From: an uncultured Eubacteriaceae bacterium
GTDB lineage: Bacteria; Bacillota; Clostridia; Eubacteriales; Eubacteriaceae
Reading direction: 5' to 3'
Length of the DNA: 64,000 bases
Assembly: GCA_945867155.1 (NCBI GenBank)
Contig: CAMBHL010000007.1
Span: 52,497-116,496, forward strand
The number at the start of each line of letters is the position of its first letter. Position 1 is the stretch's first letter. Under the pieces are notes generated by a model. The model was not told the origin of the DNA and searched no databases. It saw only the letters and a program-made list of their open reading frames with translations. Shown in pieces: positions 20,944-29,959 of the stretch. A program made the position numbers and the translations under genes.

Positions 20944-22137
20944 ATGGGAAAATACAGAAAGGAAGACGACTTCTTCACTGACGCGTCATCAGGTGCGTCA
21001 CCGGGCTTTCGCAACGATTTGTTTCCCGTGTTCTCTGAATCCAAAGAATTAACCGCCTCTGAGCCTCAGGCTGAAAAGACTGAGCCCCGGGGCATCAGCC
21101 GGATTTTGGACAAACACAGCCGCGGCTGGTGGACGATGATGGGCCTGGTGGCCATTGGTCTGGTGCTCATGGTCGTGCTTTTTGCCCTTTACTACACCGT
21201 AGGGTCGGCCCAGGCGGTGGCCAGCGAAACGGACACCGACGAGACGGCGCTGAATAAGGTCGCGTCGACGGTAGGCCGGTCTGTGATGACCGTGTCCTGC
21301 GGCGGAATCAGCGGCAGCGGCTTTGCGGTGACCACCGACGGCATGATCGTCACGGCGGCCAGTCTCGTTGAAAGCGGCAGCACCATCCATGTGAAAAACA
21401 GCCGGAAGAAAAAATACACCGCTGAGCCGGTGTGGATTGACGCCGATTCCGGACTGGCTGTGATCAAGATTGCAGCTCAGAACCTGACGCCCGCAGTCCT
21501 CGACGACGGCAACCATCTGTACCAGGGCGAAGAACTAATGATTTTGGGACGCAGCACCGGCAAATTCACAGCCCAGAAGACGAAAGTGCTCGACGCCGAC
21601 GCCAGCGTGCTCGCGGCCGACGGCGAAACCTTTGACATTTGCGATATGGTCCGGCTTTCCCCCACGGCGGGCAGAAGCACCGCCGGACAGCCCCTTTTCG
21701 ACAGCGAAGGGGAAGTCGCCGGTGTCATCGCCGCCACGGACACCAGTGAGCCCTACGCCATACCCTCGTACAACCTTGCGGCGGTAGTGGATCAGCTCAT
21801 CACCACCGGAAAGTTCACGCCGAACACCATTGGCGCTGCGGCCGACAGTGCCGCTCAGTTCAGCCTGCGTACGGGCCAAAATGCGGACTTCGACAGCGGC
21901 GTCTGCGTGCGGGAAGTTGCGCCGGGGTCCAGCGCCGAAGCGGCGGGCCTCAAAGTCGGCGACATCATCACGTCGATTAATGGGGAATCGGTGAACAATC
22001 CCCGGGAAATGGCGGCGATCATCGACCGGAAAAACCCGGGGTCGAAGGTGATGCTCACCGTGTGCCGGGACGGCCAGGAGGCCAGCGAAGGCGACCGCCG
22101 CGTCTGGGTGGTTGTGTCGGAAAAGCCTGAAAATTAG
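20944..22137 (+). CDS. HtrA/DegP-like membrane protein without catalytic triad
   Basis: 397 residues: cytoplasmic charged N-terminus, one membrane helix (about 65-86), a trypsin-like domain and a C-terminal PDZ domain (APGSSAEAAGLKVGDIITSING). The fold landmarks align with HtrA, yet all three catalytic positions are changed: the His motif TNNHV reads TAASL (Ser140), the Asp in TDLAV reads SGLAV (Gly170), and GNSGG reads TAGQ (Ala247). So this is probably a pseudoprotease that binds substrates or partners outside the membrane. It sits after walJ, where Firmicutes keep htrA (yycK). 25-nt gap, likely cotranscribed. Confidence 0.85.
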   Translation: MGKYRKEDDFFTDASSGASPGFRNDLFPVFSESKELTASEPQAEKTEPRGISRILDKHSRGWWTMMGLVAIGLVLMVVLFALYYTVGSAQAVASETDTDETALNKVASTVGRSVMTVSCGGISGSGFAVTTDGMIVTAASLVESGSTIHVKNSRKKKYTAEPVWIDADSGLAVIKIAAQNLTPAVLDDGNHLYQGEELMILGRSTGKFTAQKTKVLDADASVLAADGETFDICDMVRLSPTAGRSTAGQPLFDSEGEVAGVIAATDTSEPYAIPSYNLAAVVDQLITTGKFTPNTIGAAADSAAQFSLRTGQNADFDSGVCVREVAPGSSAEAAGLKVGDIITSINGESVNNPREMAAIIDRKNPGSKVMLTVCRDGQEASEGDRRVWVVVSEKPEN

Positions 22138-22204
22138 GCATGCCTAAACCATAAAATAAAACTTAAAAGTCTTGAATACTTTTTTATAATAATTCTAAAT
22201 TACG

Positions 22205-22233
22205 TTGACGCTGTTTTGAAATTGAGATAAACT
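22205..22233 (+). promoter_or_regulatory. Promoter of rubrerythrin
   Basis: TTGACG (22205-22210), 17-nt spacer, TAAACT (22228-22233). The leader is about 57 nt long with an AGGAGG ribosome site. Confidence 0.6.
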
Positions 22234-22296
22234 AAAGCTGTTCTCAAAAAGAGAGCGCATTATTAACATGTGAACAACAATTTAGGAGGTTTTGAA

Positions 22297-22857
22297 ATGG
22301 CAGATCCATTAAGATGCAGAGCTGAAGAATTAAAAGGCACGAAGACAGAAAAGAATTTACAGGATGCTTTTGCAGGAGAATCTCAGGCACGTAATAAATA
22401 CACTTATTTTGCAAGCAAAGCGAAGAGCGATGGCTATGTTCAGATTTCAGAACTCTTCACCGAAACCGCCAATAACGAAAAAGAACACGCAAAAATGTGG
22501 TACAAGATTCTTTACGGTGTCGGCACGACTGAAGAAAACCTGCAGACTGGTGCAGACGGCGAAGCTTATGAATGGACTGAAATGTATCCGAGAATGGCCA
22601 AAGAAGCTGAAGAAGAAGGCTTCGACGACATTGCCCGTCTGTTCCGCATGGTTGGCGACATTGAAAAACACCACGAAGAACGCTACAAGAAACTCTTGAA
22701 GAACGTCAAAGAAGGCGTCGTCTTCTCAAGAGAAGGGGATCAGATCTGGCAGTGCGCTAACTGCGGCCACATCGTCGTTGGACCGAAAGCACCTGCAGTC
22801 TGCCCGGTCTGCGCACATCCGCAGAGCTACTTCCAGCTCAGAGCTGAAAATTATTAA
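22297..22857 (+). CDS. rbr: Rubrerythrin
   Basis: Peroxide-reducing diiron protein of anaerobes. 186 residues: four-helix bundle with the ligands in [23 protein letters not shown] and [10 protein letters not shown], then a C-terminal rubredoxin domain with CANCGH and CPVCAHP. Starts at 22297, 7 nt after AGGAGG. Codons differ from the GC-rich neighbours in the first part (more A/T), as often in highly expressed genes. Own promoter and terminator. Indicates an oxygen-sensitive lifestyle. Confidence 0.96.
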   Translation: MADPLRCRAEELKGTKTEKNLQDAFAGESQARNKYTYFASKAKSDGYVQISELFTETANNEKEHAKMWYKILYGVGTTEENLQTGADGEAYEWTEMYPRMAKEAEEEGFDDIARLFRMVGDIEKHHEERYKKLLKNVKEGVVFSREGDQIWQCANCGHIVVGPKAPAVCPVCAHPQSYFQLRAENY

Positions 22858-22875
22858 TTTTCAATCCGCACCTCA

Positions 22876-22905
22876 AAACAGCACAGAAATGTGCTGTTTT
22901 TTTTA
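22876..22905 (+). terminator. Terminator of rubrerythrin
   Basis: AAACAGCAC, six-base loop, GTGCTGTTT followed by T-run. Confidence 0.9.
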
Positions 22906-22929
22906 CGTCTTTTTGATAAGATAAGAGCC

Positions 22930-23796
22930 ATGAAAAACACAAGTACAAAATATTTATTCTTTGACGTCGACGGCACCCTGGTGAATTTCAAAAAGCAGAT
23001 GCCGGATTCCGCCCGGCGGGCCCTGCGGACCGCCCAGGCCGAAGGGCACAAGCTTATCCTGTGCACCGGGCGCAGCGAGGCGGAAGTTTATCCTTTTCTC
23101 ATGGATTTCGGTTTTGACGGGTACATCTTCGGTTCCGGCTCCCACGTGATCGCTGGGAACCGGGAAATCAGCACCCACGTCTTCGGCCCCGACCGCATGG
23201 CCCGGGTCATGGACCTTCTCAACCGCAACAACGCCCCCCTTTTGATTCAAATGGCCGACGTGGGCATTCTCTCTCCCAACGCCCTGTCCGCTTTTAGACG
23301 CTACCGGCTGTTTCAAGTCGCCGAAACCCAGTCGGTTTACGACGTGATCACCCGGGCCATCGGCAAGGTGAAAGTGGACGTGGCCCGGGGCCGTTACGCG
23401 GACCGCTACCCCGACGCGGACATGGTGGTCTACACCGATGCGCCCTTTGGTATCGAGGCTGCGGCGGATTGGCTCGCGCCCCTGGGGCTTCGGGTCACCC
23501 CGAGCAGTCTGGAACCCGCCGACACCAGTGCCGGAGAAATCACCCGGACCGATGTGGACAAAGGCGTGGCCCTGACCGAATGGATGGCCGACGCCGGCGC
23601 CGGGACAGACGCCGCCATCGCCTTCGGGGACGGCCCCAACGATCTGGAAATGCTCGAAGCCGCGGGCACCAGCGTGGTCATGGGCAACGGCGTGGCCGAA
23701 GCGAGGGAGCGGGCCGATTTTGTGACCGCGGACATCGATGACGACGGCATCGCCAAGGCCATGGTGCGTCTCGGCCTGATCCCGTCGGATTTTTAG
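22930..23796 (+). CDS. HAD-superfamily (Cof-type, IIB) phosphatase
   Basis: Probably a sugar-phosphate or nucleotide phosphatase; the substrate cannot be told from sequence. 289 residues: motif I FFDVDGTLV, motif II CTGRS, a Cof-type cap in the middle, motif III Lys in DVDKGVAL, and motif IV FGDGPNDLEML. Start at 22930 lacks a good Shine-Dalgarno, but the first HAD motif follows directly. Overlapping stop region with the next gene suggests an operon of two. Confidence 0.85.
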   Translation: MKNTSTKYLFFDVDGTLVNFKKQMPDSARRALRTAQAEGHKLILCTGRSEAEVYPFLMDFGFDGYIFGSGSHVIAGNREISTHVFGPDRMARVMDLLNRNNAPLLIQMADVGILSPNALSAFRRYRLFQVAETQSVYDVITRAIGKVKVDVARGRYADRYPDADMVVYTDAPFGIEAAADWLAPLGLRVTPSSLEPADTSAGEITRTDVDKGVALTEWMADAGAGTDAAIAFGDGPNDLEMLEAAGTSVVMGNGVAEARERADFVTADIDDDGIAKAMVRLGLIPSDF

Positions 23797-23808
23797 AGGA
23801 GCGGTATT

Positions 23809-24381
23809 TTGAAATCAAAAGATCTCATTCTCGTCATCGACATGCAGAACGTCTACCAGCCCGGCCAGGAATGGGCGTGCCGGGATTTTGCCGGCGCGGC
23901 CCAAAATATTTTAACTGTGGCGGATGCGGCGGACGCGGCGGGGGTGCCCCTGATGGTCACGGCCTTTCTGCCCCCGGAAGATCCGAAAGGGGACTGGCAG
24001 GCCTACAACGAAAAGTACAAAGCCATCAACGCCGACCCGTGGCTCAACGCCCTGGCCGACGAGATCGCACCCCTGGCTGAAACCCACCCCTTCTGCCCGA
24101 AATCGACGTACAATGCCTTGGATCACCCCGATGTGCACCGGGCTGCCCTTGCCGCCCGGGACCGGGGCGGGCGCGTCGTGCTCACCGGAGTCGTGGCCGA
24201 ATGCTGCGTGCTGTGGACCGCCTGCGCCGCCATCGACCTGGGCTGCCACGTGGTCTATCTCACCGACGCCGTCTCGGGCCTCGACCGCCCGAAGGAAGCG
24301 GCTTCGGAGCTCGTGCTTTCGGGGCTTTCTCCCCTCCAGTGCGCGCTTATGACTGCGGCGGACTACCTGAACGAAGCTTAA
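23809..24381 (+). CDS. Isochorismatase-like cysteine hydrolase
   Basis: 190-residue member of the nicotinamidase/isochorismatase fold. The catalytic Asp lies in LVIDMQNVY, the Lys in CPKSTYNAL, and the nucleophile cysteine in TGVVAECCV with the usual cis-peptide before it. Substrate unknown; a nicotinamidase or amide hydrolase role is possible. TTG start, chosen because AGGAG lies 7 nt upstream and no ATG is near. Twelve nt after the HAD gene. Confidence 0.82.
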   Translation: MKSKDLILVIDMQNVYQPGQEWACRDFAGAAQNILTVADAADAAGVPLMVTAFLPPEDPKGDWQAYNEKYKAINADPWLNALADEIAPLAETHPFCPKSTYNALDHPDVHRAALAARDRGGRVVLTGVVAECCVLWTACAAIDLGCHVVYLTDAVSGLDRPKEAASELVLSGLSPLQCALMTAADYLNEA

Positions 24382-24440
24382 GTGAGACTACAGAGAGTAT
24401 AGGGTTTGGCCTATGCTTTGTTAAATATCGGCCGATAAAT

Positions 24441-24469
24441 TTGACCGAAGCAAGGTTTTGTGCTATAAG
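24441..24469 (+). promoter_or_regulatory. Promoter of the MarR gene
   Basis: TTGACC (24441-24446), 17-nt spacer, TATAAG (24464-24469). A short palindrome TAGTAACTA (24472-24480) just downstream could be an operator for self-control; that part is weak. Confidence 0.65.
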
Positions 24470-24521
24470 AATAGTAACTAACGGTCAATTCAATTTGGCA
24501 GGAAAGGAATGCACTTTAGTT

Positions 24522-25022
24522 ATGAAATTAGAATCACAAGACGTGCCTGATCCTCTAGAGACGGCAGACGCAAACGCAGAAGTTTTCACGGATACCGTTC
24601 AGGAAATTTGCGATTTCAACGAATTTTACACGGTATATATGGGGATGCTCAACGACGGGTATCTGGATTCGGGATTTTCCATCACCGAATGCCGGACCTT
24701 GTTCGAGCTGAAGAAGAAAAAGACGTGCCGGATGAACGAACTGGCGGAAGCCATTTACGTCGATCAGGGCTACATGAGCCGGATCATCAAGCGCTTCAGA
24801 AAGAAGGGTCTGGTGTCCCGGGAACCCTGCGAAGGGGACGGCCGGGCGTACAACCTGAGCCTGACGGAAAAGGGCGAAAACGTCACCGAAGAGCTGGCGT
24901 CCATGATGGACAGCCGGGTGGGCTCCCAGATTGAGGGCTTAAGCATCGACGACTGCAAAAAGCTCAAGTCCGCGATGGGCATGATTACCAATCTCCTCTC
25001 TCCCAATGTGGCGGAGGCGTGA
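24522..25022 (+). CDS. MarR-family transcriptional regulator
   Basis: 166 residues with a winged helix: MNELAEAIYVDQGYMSRII recognition helix region and a wing with EPCEGDGRAYNLSLTEKG, the DxR-type wing of MarR. N-terminal and C-terminal helices would form the dimer. Ligand and targets unknown. The gene starts at ATG 24522; the AGGAAAGG is 14 nt upstream, longer than usual. Own promoter and terminator; the next gene is the fnr-like regulator. Confidence 0.88.
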   Translation: MKLESQDVPDPLETADANAEVFTDTVQEICDFNEFYTVYMGMLNDGYLDSGFSITECRTLFELKKKKTCRMNELAEAIYVDQGYMSRIIKRFRKKGLVSREPCEGDGRAYNLSLTEKGENVTEELASMMDSRVGSQIEGLSIDDCKKLKSAMGMITNLLSPNVAEA

Positions 25023-25038
25023 GCTGATGTGATAACGG

Positions 25039-25074
25039 CAGATCTGAAGGCAGCGCCTTCGGATCTGTTTTTTA
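25039..25074 (+). terminator. Terminator of the MarR gene
   Basis: CAGATCTGAAGGC, 3-base loop, GCCTTCGGATCTG with one mismatch, then TTTTTTATTTT. Confidence 0.9.
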
Positions 25075-25107
25075 TTTTATGATTTTATCAAGAAAGGAGG
25101 GCTTGCC

Positions 25108-25812
25108 ATGCAGCACAATTGCCACTGCGCCTACACTGATCAGAAACAGTTCTGCATTTCCAATATCCGGCTCTTTGAATGTTTGCCCATGGCGATTCAG
25201 GGGCAGCTCGTGGCCCGGGCGGTGCATTCCAAACACGACCGGGGGACGGCCTTGGTCCGGGAAGGGGACGCCATCGACTCGGTGCTCATCATTCAGCACG
25301 GCAAGGTCAAGATCAGCCACACCGATGCGGCCGGCGAAGAGCACATTCTCGACGTGCTCCACGACGGCCAGGCCATCTGGCACGGCATCTTCTTAAAAGA
25401 CCACATCTACCATTACGACGTGATCTGCCTCGAGCCGGTGTGGCTGTGCGAAATTCCCCGGGACGATCTGACGGCGGTGTTGGAAAAGCATCCCGAAGCG
25501 GTGGTTCACCTCATCGAAATGCTCAGCACCGAGCTCGACGAGGCGGAAAAGAAAGTCATCATCCTGTCCATCAGGGACCCGCGGAAGCGCATCGGCCAGT
25601 TTCTGCTGTACCGGGACGCCCGGTGCATCGATCGGGACGTGGAGCTTAAGCTCGAGGACATCGCGTCGTCGGTGAACCTCCGGATCGAGACGGTGAGCCG
25701 CCATTTGACCCAGCTGGAGCGGGATGGCTACATCCGGCGCATCGGCCGGGGCAAGCTGCGGGTTCTTGACCGTGGCCGCCTTGAAGCCTACGTCGACGAC
25801 GAAAAAAATTAA
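25108..25812 (+). CDS. Crp/Fnr-family regulator with N-terminal cysteines
   Basis: 234 residues: cyclic-nucleotide-binding-like beta barrel (VREGDAIDSVLIIQHGKVK), dimer helix, and a Crp-type helix-turn-helix (LEDIASSVNLRIETVSRHL). In Fnr, recognition helix residues ExxxSR set the TTGAT half-site; here the ETVSR sequence matches. Cysteines at 5, 7, 16 and 25, plus one in the barrel, could hold an Fe-S cluster, though the spacing differs from E. coli Fnr. A perfect FNR box lies 37 nt past its stop, before pflA, so it probably activates pflAB with anaerobic or redox input. Strong AAAGGAGGG ribosome site. Confidence 0.88.
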   Translation: MQHNCHCAYTDQKQFCISNIRLFECLPMAIQGQLVARAVHSKHDRGTALVREGDAIDSVLIIQHGKVKISHTDAAGEEHILDVLHDGQAIWHGIFLKDHIYHYDVICLEPVWLCEIPRDDLTAVLEKHPEAVVHLIEMLSTELDEAEKKVIILSIRDPRKRIGQFLLYRDARCIDRDVELKLEDIASSVNLRIETVSRHLTQLERDGYIRRIGRGKLRVLDRGRLEAYVDDEKN

Positions 25813-25848
25813 CGAAAACAATAAAAAAAACAAAATATTTGTCTTTAT

Positions 25849-25890
25849 TTGATTTGAATCAAAGAACGGCCTTTTAAACCGTGCTATCTT
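25849..25890 (+). promoter_or_regulatory. FNR box and class II promoter of pflAB
   Basis: TTGATTTGAATCAA (25849-25862) is a perfect TTGAT-N4-ATCAA site. A -10-like TATCTT lies at 25885-25890, placing the box centre about 41.5 nt before the predicted start, the class II activator position. No -35 hexamer is present, as expected for an activator-dependent promoter. Confidence 0.82.
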
Positions 25891-25917
25891 AGACGCATCA
25901 AATGAAGACCGAACGGT

Positions 25918-25949
25918 AAGGCGCCGGTCTCATTGAGACCGGCGCCTTT
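25918..25949 (+). terminator. Strong GC hairpin in the pflA leader
   Basis: GGCGCCGGTCTC, loop ATT, GAGACCGGCGCC (25920-25946), extended by A-T pairs and followed by TTTGTATTT. Either an imperfect terminator/attenuator or an mRNA-stabilising 5' hairpin; it lies 20-30 nt into the predicted transcript and ends 30 nt before pflA. Confidence 0.6.
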
Positions 25950-25978
25950 GTATTTATGAACATTCAAAGGAGGGCGTT

Positions 25979-26743
25979 ATGGAAAACAATGTACAAGGCC
26001 GGATTCACTCCATTGAGACCTTCGGTTCCGTGGACGGACCGGGCATCCGCTTTGTCATTTTTGTTCAGGGGTGCGCGATGCGCTGTCAGTTCTGCCACAA
26101 CGCCGACACCTGGGACGGGTCCAAAGGACAGCTTCGGACGCCGGAATCCCTTGTCAAACAGGCCCTGCGCTACCGCCCCTACTGGGGCGGTGAAGGCGGC
26201 ATCACCGTGTCCGGCGGCGAACCCTTACTCCAGATGGATTTTCTGCTCGAGCTGTTCAGGCTCGCGAAAAAAGAAGGGATTCACACCGCCATCGACACGG
26301 CCGGACAGCCGTTTCAGGATCACGGCCCGTGGTTTGAAAAGTTTAAGGCTTTGATGCAGCTGACCGATCTGGTGATCTCGGACATCAAGATCATGGACCC
26401 GGCGGCCCACAAAAAACTCACCGGCGTGGGCAACGCCAACATCCACAAGATGCTGCGCACGGTCTCAGACCTCGGCGTACCCCTGTGGATTCGCCAGGTC
26501 CTCGTTCCGGGGGTCACCGACAGTCCCGAAGGGCTGAAAGCCGAACGGGCCTTCATCGACACTCTGGATACCGTGGAAAAAGTTGAAGTGCTCCCCTATC
26601 ACACGATGGGAGCTTATAAATGGGAAGCCCTGGGGCTTCACTATCCCCTGGCCGGCATCGACCCGCCGACCCCGGAACAGGTACAGGCTGCTGAGGCCAT
26701 CCTCGTTCCCGGCAAAGACAAGAATTCAAAACAAACGGCATAG
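25979..26743 (+). CDS. pflA: Pyruvate formate-lyase-activating enzyme
   Basis: Radical SAM enzyme that installs the glycyl radical on PflB. 254 residues with the CxxxCxxC cluster motif [17 protein letters not shown] motif GGEP (VSGGEPLLQ) and [20 protein letters not shown] ribosome site. The order pflA-pflB is the reverse of the enteric order. Under the FNR box described upstream. Confidence 0.96.
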   Translation: MENNVQGRIHSIETFGSVDGPGIRFVIFVQGCAMRCQFCHNADTWDGSKGQLRTPESLVKQALRYRPYWGGEGGITVSGGEPLLQMDFLLELFRLAKKEGIHTAIDTAGQPFQDHGPWFEKFKALMQLTDLVISDIKIMDPAAHKKLTGVGNANIHKMLRTVSDLGVPLWIRQVLVPGVTDSPEGLKAERAFIDTLDTVEKVEVLPYHTMGAYKWEALGLHYPLAGIDPPTPEQVQAAEAILVPGKDKNSKQTA

Positions 26744-26790
26744 AAGTTCAAAAGCAAGTTATGAGAGAAAAGCGAAAGGAAGTGCTGATC

Positions 26791-29055
26791 ATGAGCAATG
26801 CATGGCGCAATTTTAACGGCGTATTGTGGCAAGAAGACATCGACGTCCGGGATTTCATCCAGAACAACTACAAACCCTACGACGGCGACGAAAGTTTTCT
26901 CGAAGGTCCCACCGACGCGACCAACGAACTGTGGAATCAGGTTCAGGCCCTTCAGAAAGAAGAACGGGCCAAAGGCGGCGTCCTCGACTGTGAAACCGAA
27001 GTGGTCTCCGGCCTGACCGCTTACGGCCCGGGCTACATCGGCGAAGGCACCAAGGATCTCGAAAAAGTCGTCGGCCTCCAGACGGACAAGCCCTTGAAAC
27101 GGGCGTTTATGCCCTACGGCGGCTACAAGATGGCCAAAGAAGCGGCCGAAACCTACGGCTACCACATCAACCCGAAATACGACCAGATTTTCACTGAATA
27201 TCACAAAACCCACAACCAGGCCGTCTTTGACGCCTACACCCCGGAAATGCGCAAGGCCCGCCACGCCCACATCGTCACCGGCCTGCCGGACACCTACGGC
27301 CGCGGCCGCATCGTCGGCGACTACCGCCGGATCGCCCTGTACGGGGTCGACGCCCTCATCGAAAAGAAGGAAAAGGACAAGCTCAACTGCGGCGACGGCA
27401 CCATGACCGACGACATCGTCCGCCTCAGAGAAGAAATCACCGACCAGATCAACGCCTTGAAGGGACTCAAAGCCATGGCGGAAATCTACGGCTACGACAT
27501 CTCCAAACCGGCTGAAAACGCAAGAGAAGCGGTGCAGTGGCTGTACTTCGGCTACCTAGGCGCCGTGAAGACCCAGAACGGCGCGGCCATGTCCGTGGGC
27601 CGCATCTCCACCTTCCTCGACATCTACATCGAACGGGATCTCGAAGAAGGCACCCTGACCGAAAAAGAAGCCCAGGAACTCATCGACCACCTGACGATGA
27701 AATTCCGGATGATCAAATTCGCCCGGATTCCGAGCTACAACGATCTGTTCTCCGGGGACCCGGTGTGGGCGACTTTGGAAATGGCCGGCACCGGCCTCGA
27801 CGGCCGCTCCATGGTCACGAAGAACGACTTCCGCTTCCTCCACACCCTGGAAAACATGGGGCCGGCGCCGGAACCGAACCTGACGGTGCTGTACTCCCCG
27901 AGACTTCCTGAAGCGTTCAAGCGCTACGCGGCGAAGATTTCGATCACGACTTCAGCCATTCAATATGAAAACGACGACGTCATGAAACCTTTCTGGGGCG
28001 ACGACTACAGCATCTGCTGCTGCGTCTCCGCGACCCAGACCGGCAAGGAAATGCAGTTCTTCGGCGCCCGAGCGAACCTGGCCAAGGCCCTGCTCTATGC
28101 CATCAACGGCGGCAAGGACGAAAAATTCACCAACAAGGACGGCACCCCGATGCAGGTCGGGCCGGAATACGCGCCGATCACCTCGGACGTCCTCGATTAC
28201 GATGAAGTGGTGCATAAATACGACCAGATGCTCGACTGGCTCGCCGGCCTCTACGTGAATATCCTGAACCTGATTCAGTACATGCACGACAAATACTACT
28301 ACGAAGCGGAAGAAATGGCCCTGATCGACACCGATGTGCGCCGTACTTTCGCGACGGGCATCGCGGGCTTCTCCCACGTTGTCGATTCATTGTCGGCGAT
28401 CAAGTACGCAAAAGTCACGGCGATTCGTAACGCGTACGGCGTCACCACTGACTTTAAGATCGAAGGGGATTTCCCCCGCTACGGCAATGACGACCCGCGG
28501 GCAGATCAGATCGCGGTGAAGCTCCTCCACGATTTCATCGATAAGATCAAGACGCACCACACCTATCGCAATTCCGAAGCGACCACGTCGATTTTGACGA
28601 TCACCTCTAATGTGGTTTATGGTCGGGCGACCGGCGCTTTGCCTGACGGCAGAGCGGCCTACACCCCGTTCTCACCGGGGGCGAGCCCCTCCTACGGCGC
28701 AGAAGAAAATGGCCTGCTCGCATCCTTGAACTCTGTGGCCCAGGTGCCGTACAAATACGCGCTGGACGGCATTTCCAACACCCAGACGATTCATCCGGAC
28801 GCTTTGGGTCACGATGACGCCGAACGCCAGGGCAAACTCGTGAATGTCCTGGACGGGTACTTCAGCCAGGGCGCTCATCACCTGAACGTCAATGTCTTTG
28901 GGTTAGACAAGCTTAAAGACGCGATGGAACATCCGGAAAAACCGGAATACGCGAACTTCACGATCCGTGTCAGCGGTTACGCAGTGAAGTTCATCGATTT
29001 GACCCGGGAACAACAGCTTGATGTCATCGCCCGCAACGCCCACCAGATCTTGTAA
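26791..29055 (+). CDS. pflB: Formate C-acetyltransferase (pyruvate formate-lyase)
   Basis: Converts pyruvate and CoA to acetyl-CoA and formate; a glycyl-radical enzyme of fermentation. 754 residues. The adjacent catalytic cysteines are in [10 protein letters not shown], and the C-terminal glycyl-radical site is [10 protein letters not shown] start at 26791 (MSNAWRNF) with AAAGGAAG at 8 nt, not at an ATG 30 nt earlier. Strongly biased C-ending codons suggest high expression. Ends at a clean terminator. Confidence 0.97.
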   Translation: MSNAWRNFNGVLWQEDIDVRDFIQNNYKPYDGDESFLEGPTDATNELWNQVQALQKEERAKGGVLDCETEVVSGLTAYGPGYIGEGTKDLEKVVGLQTDKPLKRAFMPYGGYKMAKEAAETYGYHINPKYDQIFTEYHKTHNQAVFDAYTPEMRKARHAHIVTGLPDTYGRGRIVGDYRRIALYGVDALIEKKEKDKLNCGDGTMTDDIVRLREEITDQINALKGLKAMAEIYGYDISKPAENAREAVQWLYFGYLGAVKTQNGAAMSVGRISTFLDIYIERDLEEGTLTEKEAQELIDHLTMKFRMIKFARIPSYNDLFSGDPVWATLEMAGTGLDGRSMVTKNDFRFLHTLENMGPAPEPNLTVLYSPRLPEAFKRYAAKISITTSAIQYENDDVMKPFWGDDYSICCCVSATQTGKEMQFFGARANLAKALLYAINGGKDEKFTNKDGTPMQVGPEYAPITSDVLDYDEVVHKYDQMLDWLAGLYVNILNLIQYMHDKYYYEAEEMALIDTDVRRTFATGIAGFSHVVDSLSAIKYAKVTAIRNAYGVTTDFKIEGDFPRYGNDDPRADQIAVKLLHDFIDKIKTHHTYRNSEATTSILTITSNVVYGRATGALPDGRAAYTPFSPGASPSYGAEENGLLASLNSVAQVPYKYALDGISNTQTIHPDALGHDDAERQGKLVNVLDGYFSQGAHHLNVNVFGLDKLKDAMEHPEKPEYANFTIRVSGYAVKFIDLTREQQLDVIARNAHQIL

Positions 29056-29097
29056 GGCGAGTCATCAAAAGTAACATTAAAAGATAGTTTTCCTCTT

Positions 29098-29126
29098 AAG
29101 GGACGGCTTACAGCCGTCCCTTTTTT
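29098..29126 (+). terminator. Terminator of pflB
   Basis: AAGGGACGGC, loop TTACA, GCCGTCCCTT, then TTTTTT. Confidence 0.92.
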
Positions 29127-29172
29127 GTGTTATGATTAAAGATAATATTTTGTGTATTAGAGGAGGTTTGAA

Positions 29173-29880
29173 ATGGGACGTGTGACTTGGAAGCCGGCGA
29201 ATTTACTGTATCCGATTCCGGCGGTGCTGGTGACGTCGATCGACGAGGCGGGGCGGCCCAACGTCATGACGGCGGCCTGGGCCGGGACCATTTGCTCCGA
29301 CCCGGTCATGGTGTCGGTGTCGATCCGGAAGTCCCGGTATTCCCACGGCCTGATTTCGAAAAGCCGGGAGTTTGGCCTGTGCCTGACGACGAAAAAGCTC
29401 GCGAAGGCGGCGGATTTCTGCGGGGTGAAATCGGGCCGGGATGTGGATAAGTTTGCGGCGATGCATTTGACGCCTCTGCCCTCTTCCAAGATCAAAACCC
29501 CGGGCATCGCTGAAAGCCCCGTGTGTCTCGAGTGTCAGGTTGTGGACATTCAGGAACTCGGCTCCCACGACATGTTCATCGCGAAGGTCGTCGCCACCGA
29601 CGTGGACGACCGCTACCTTGACGAAAAGGGCCGCTTGGATCTGGACCGGGCAGCCCTCATTGCCTATTCCCACGGGGGTTATTTCACTCTGGGCCGCTGC
29701 CTCGGCCGTTTCGGGGATTCCGTTCGGAAGAAACCGAGAAAGGCGCGGACCTCAAAGGCATCGTCTCATCAAGATCGTCAAGCCTTTGCAAAATCGCAGA
29801 AAAAATCGCGTAAAACCCGAAAAAAGCGCAAAAGCCCGGCTTCAAAAAAACGCCGAAACCGCAAATTTTATCCCCATTAA
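29173..29880 (+). CDS. Flavin reductase-like (flavoredoxin) protein with basic tail
   Basis: 235 residues. The first 185 match flavin reductase-like FMN-binding proteins: PAVLVTSIDEAGRPNVMTAAW, SIRKSRYSHG and a SHGGYFTLGR ending. The last 50 residues are almost only K, R, S, A and Q (for example KKSRKTRKKRKSPASKKRR), a nucleic-acid-binding-like tail the family lacks. AGAGGAGG ribosome site. Role unknown: electron transfer to FMN is likely; the tail may anchor it to RNA, DNA or acidic surface polymers. Confidence 0.8.
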   Translation: MGRVTWKPANLLYPIPAVLVTSIDEAGRPNVMTAAWAGTICSDPVMVSVSIRKSRYSHGLISKSREFGLCLTTKKLAKAADFCGVKSGRDVDKFAAMHLTPLPSSKIKTPGIAESPVCLECQVVDIQELGSHDMFIAKVVATDVDDRYLDEKGRLDLDRAALIAYSHGGYFTLGRCLGRFGDSVRKKPRKARTSKASSHQDRQAFAKSQKKSRKTRKKRKSPASKKRRNRKFYPH

Positions 29881-29897
29881 TTATCCACTTATCCACA
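29881..29897 (+). other. Pair of overlapping DnaA-box sequences
   Basis: TTATCCACT (one mismatch) immediately joined to TTATCCACA (perfect), starting one base after the flavin reductase stop codon and about 25 kb from oriC. Tandem spacing is the same as in DnaA filaments. May titrate DnaA or regulate the pilus operon downstream. Confidence 0.6.
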
Positions 29898-29927
29898 AAT
29901 TTTCGAATTGTCATTTTTGTTTTGAAG

Positions 29928-29958
29928 GACCCGAACGCTTCGATCGGGTCTCTTTTTT
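29928..29958 (+). terminator. Terminator of the flavin reductase gene
   Basis: GACCCGA, 9-nt loop, TCGGGTC, then TCTTTTTTT. Confidence 0.88.
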
Positions 29959-29959
29959 T

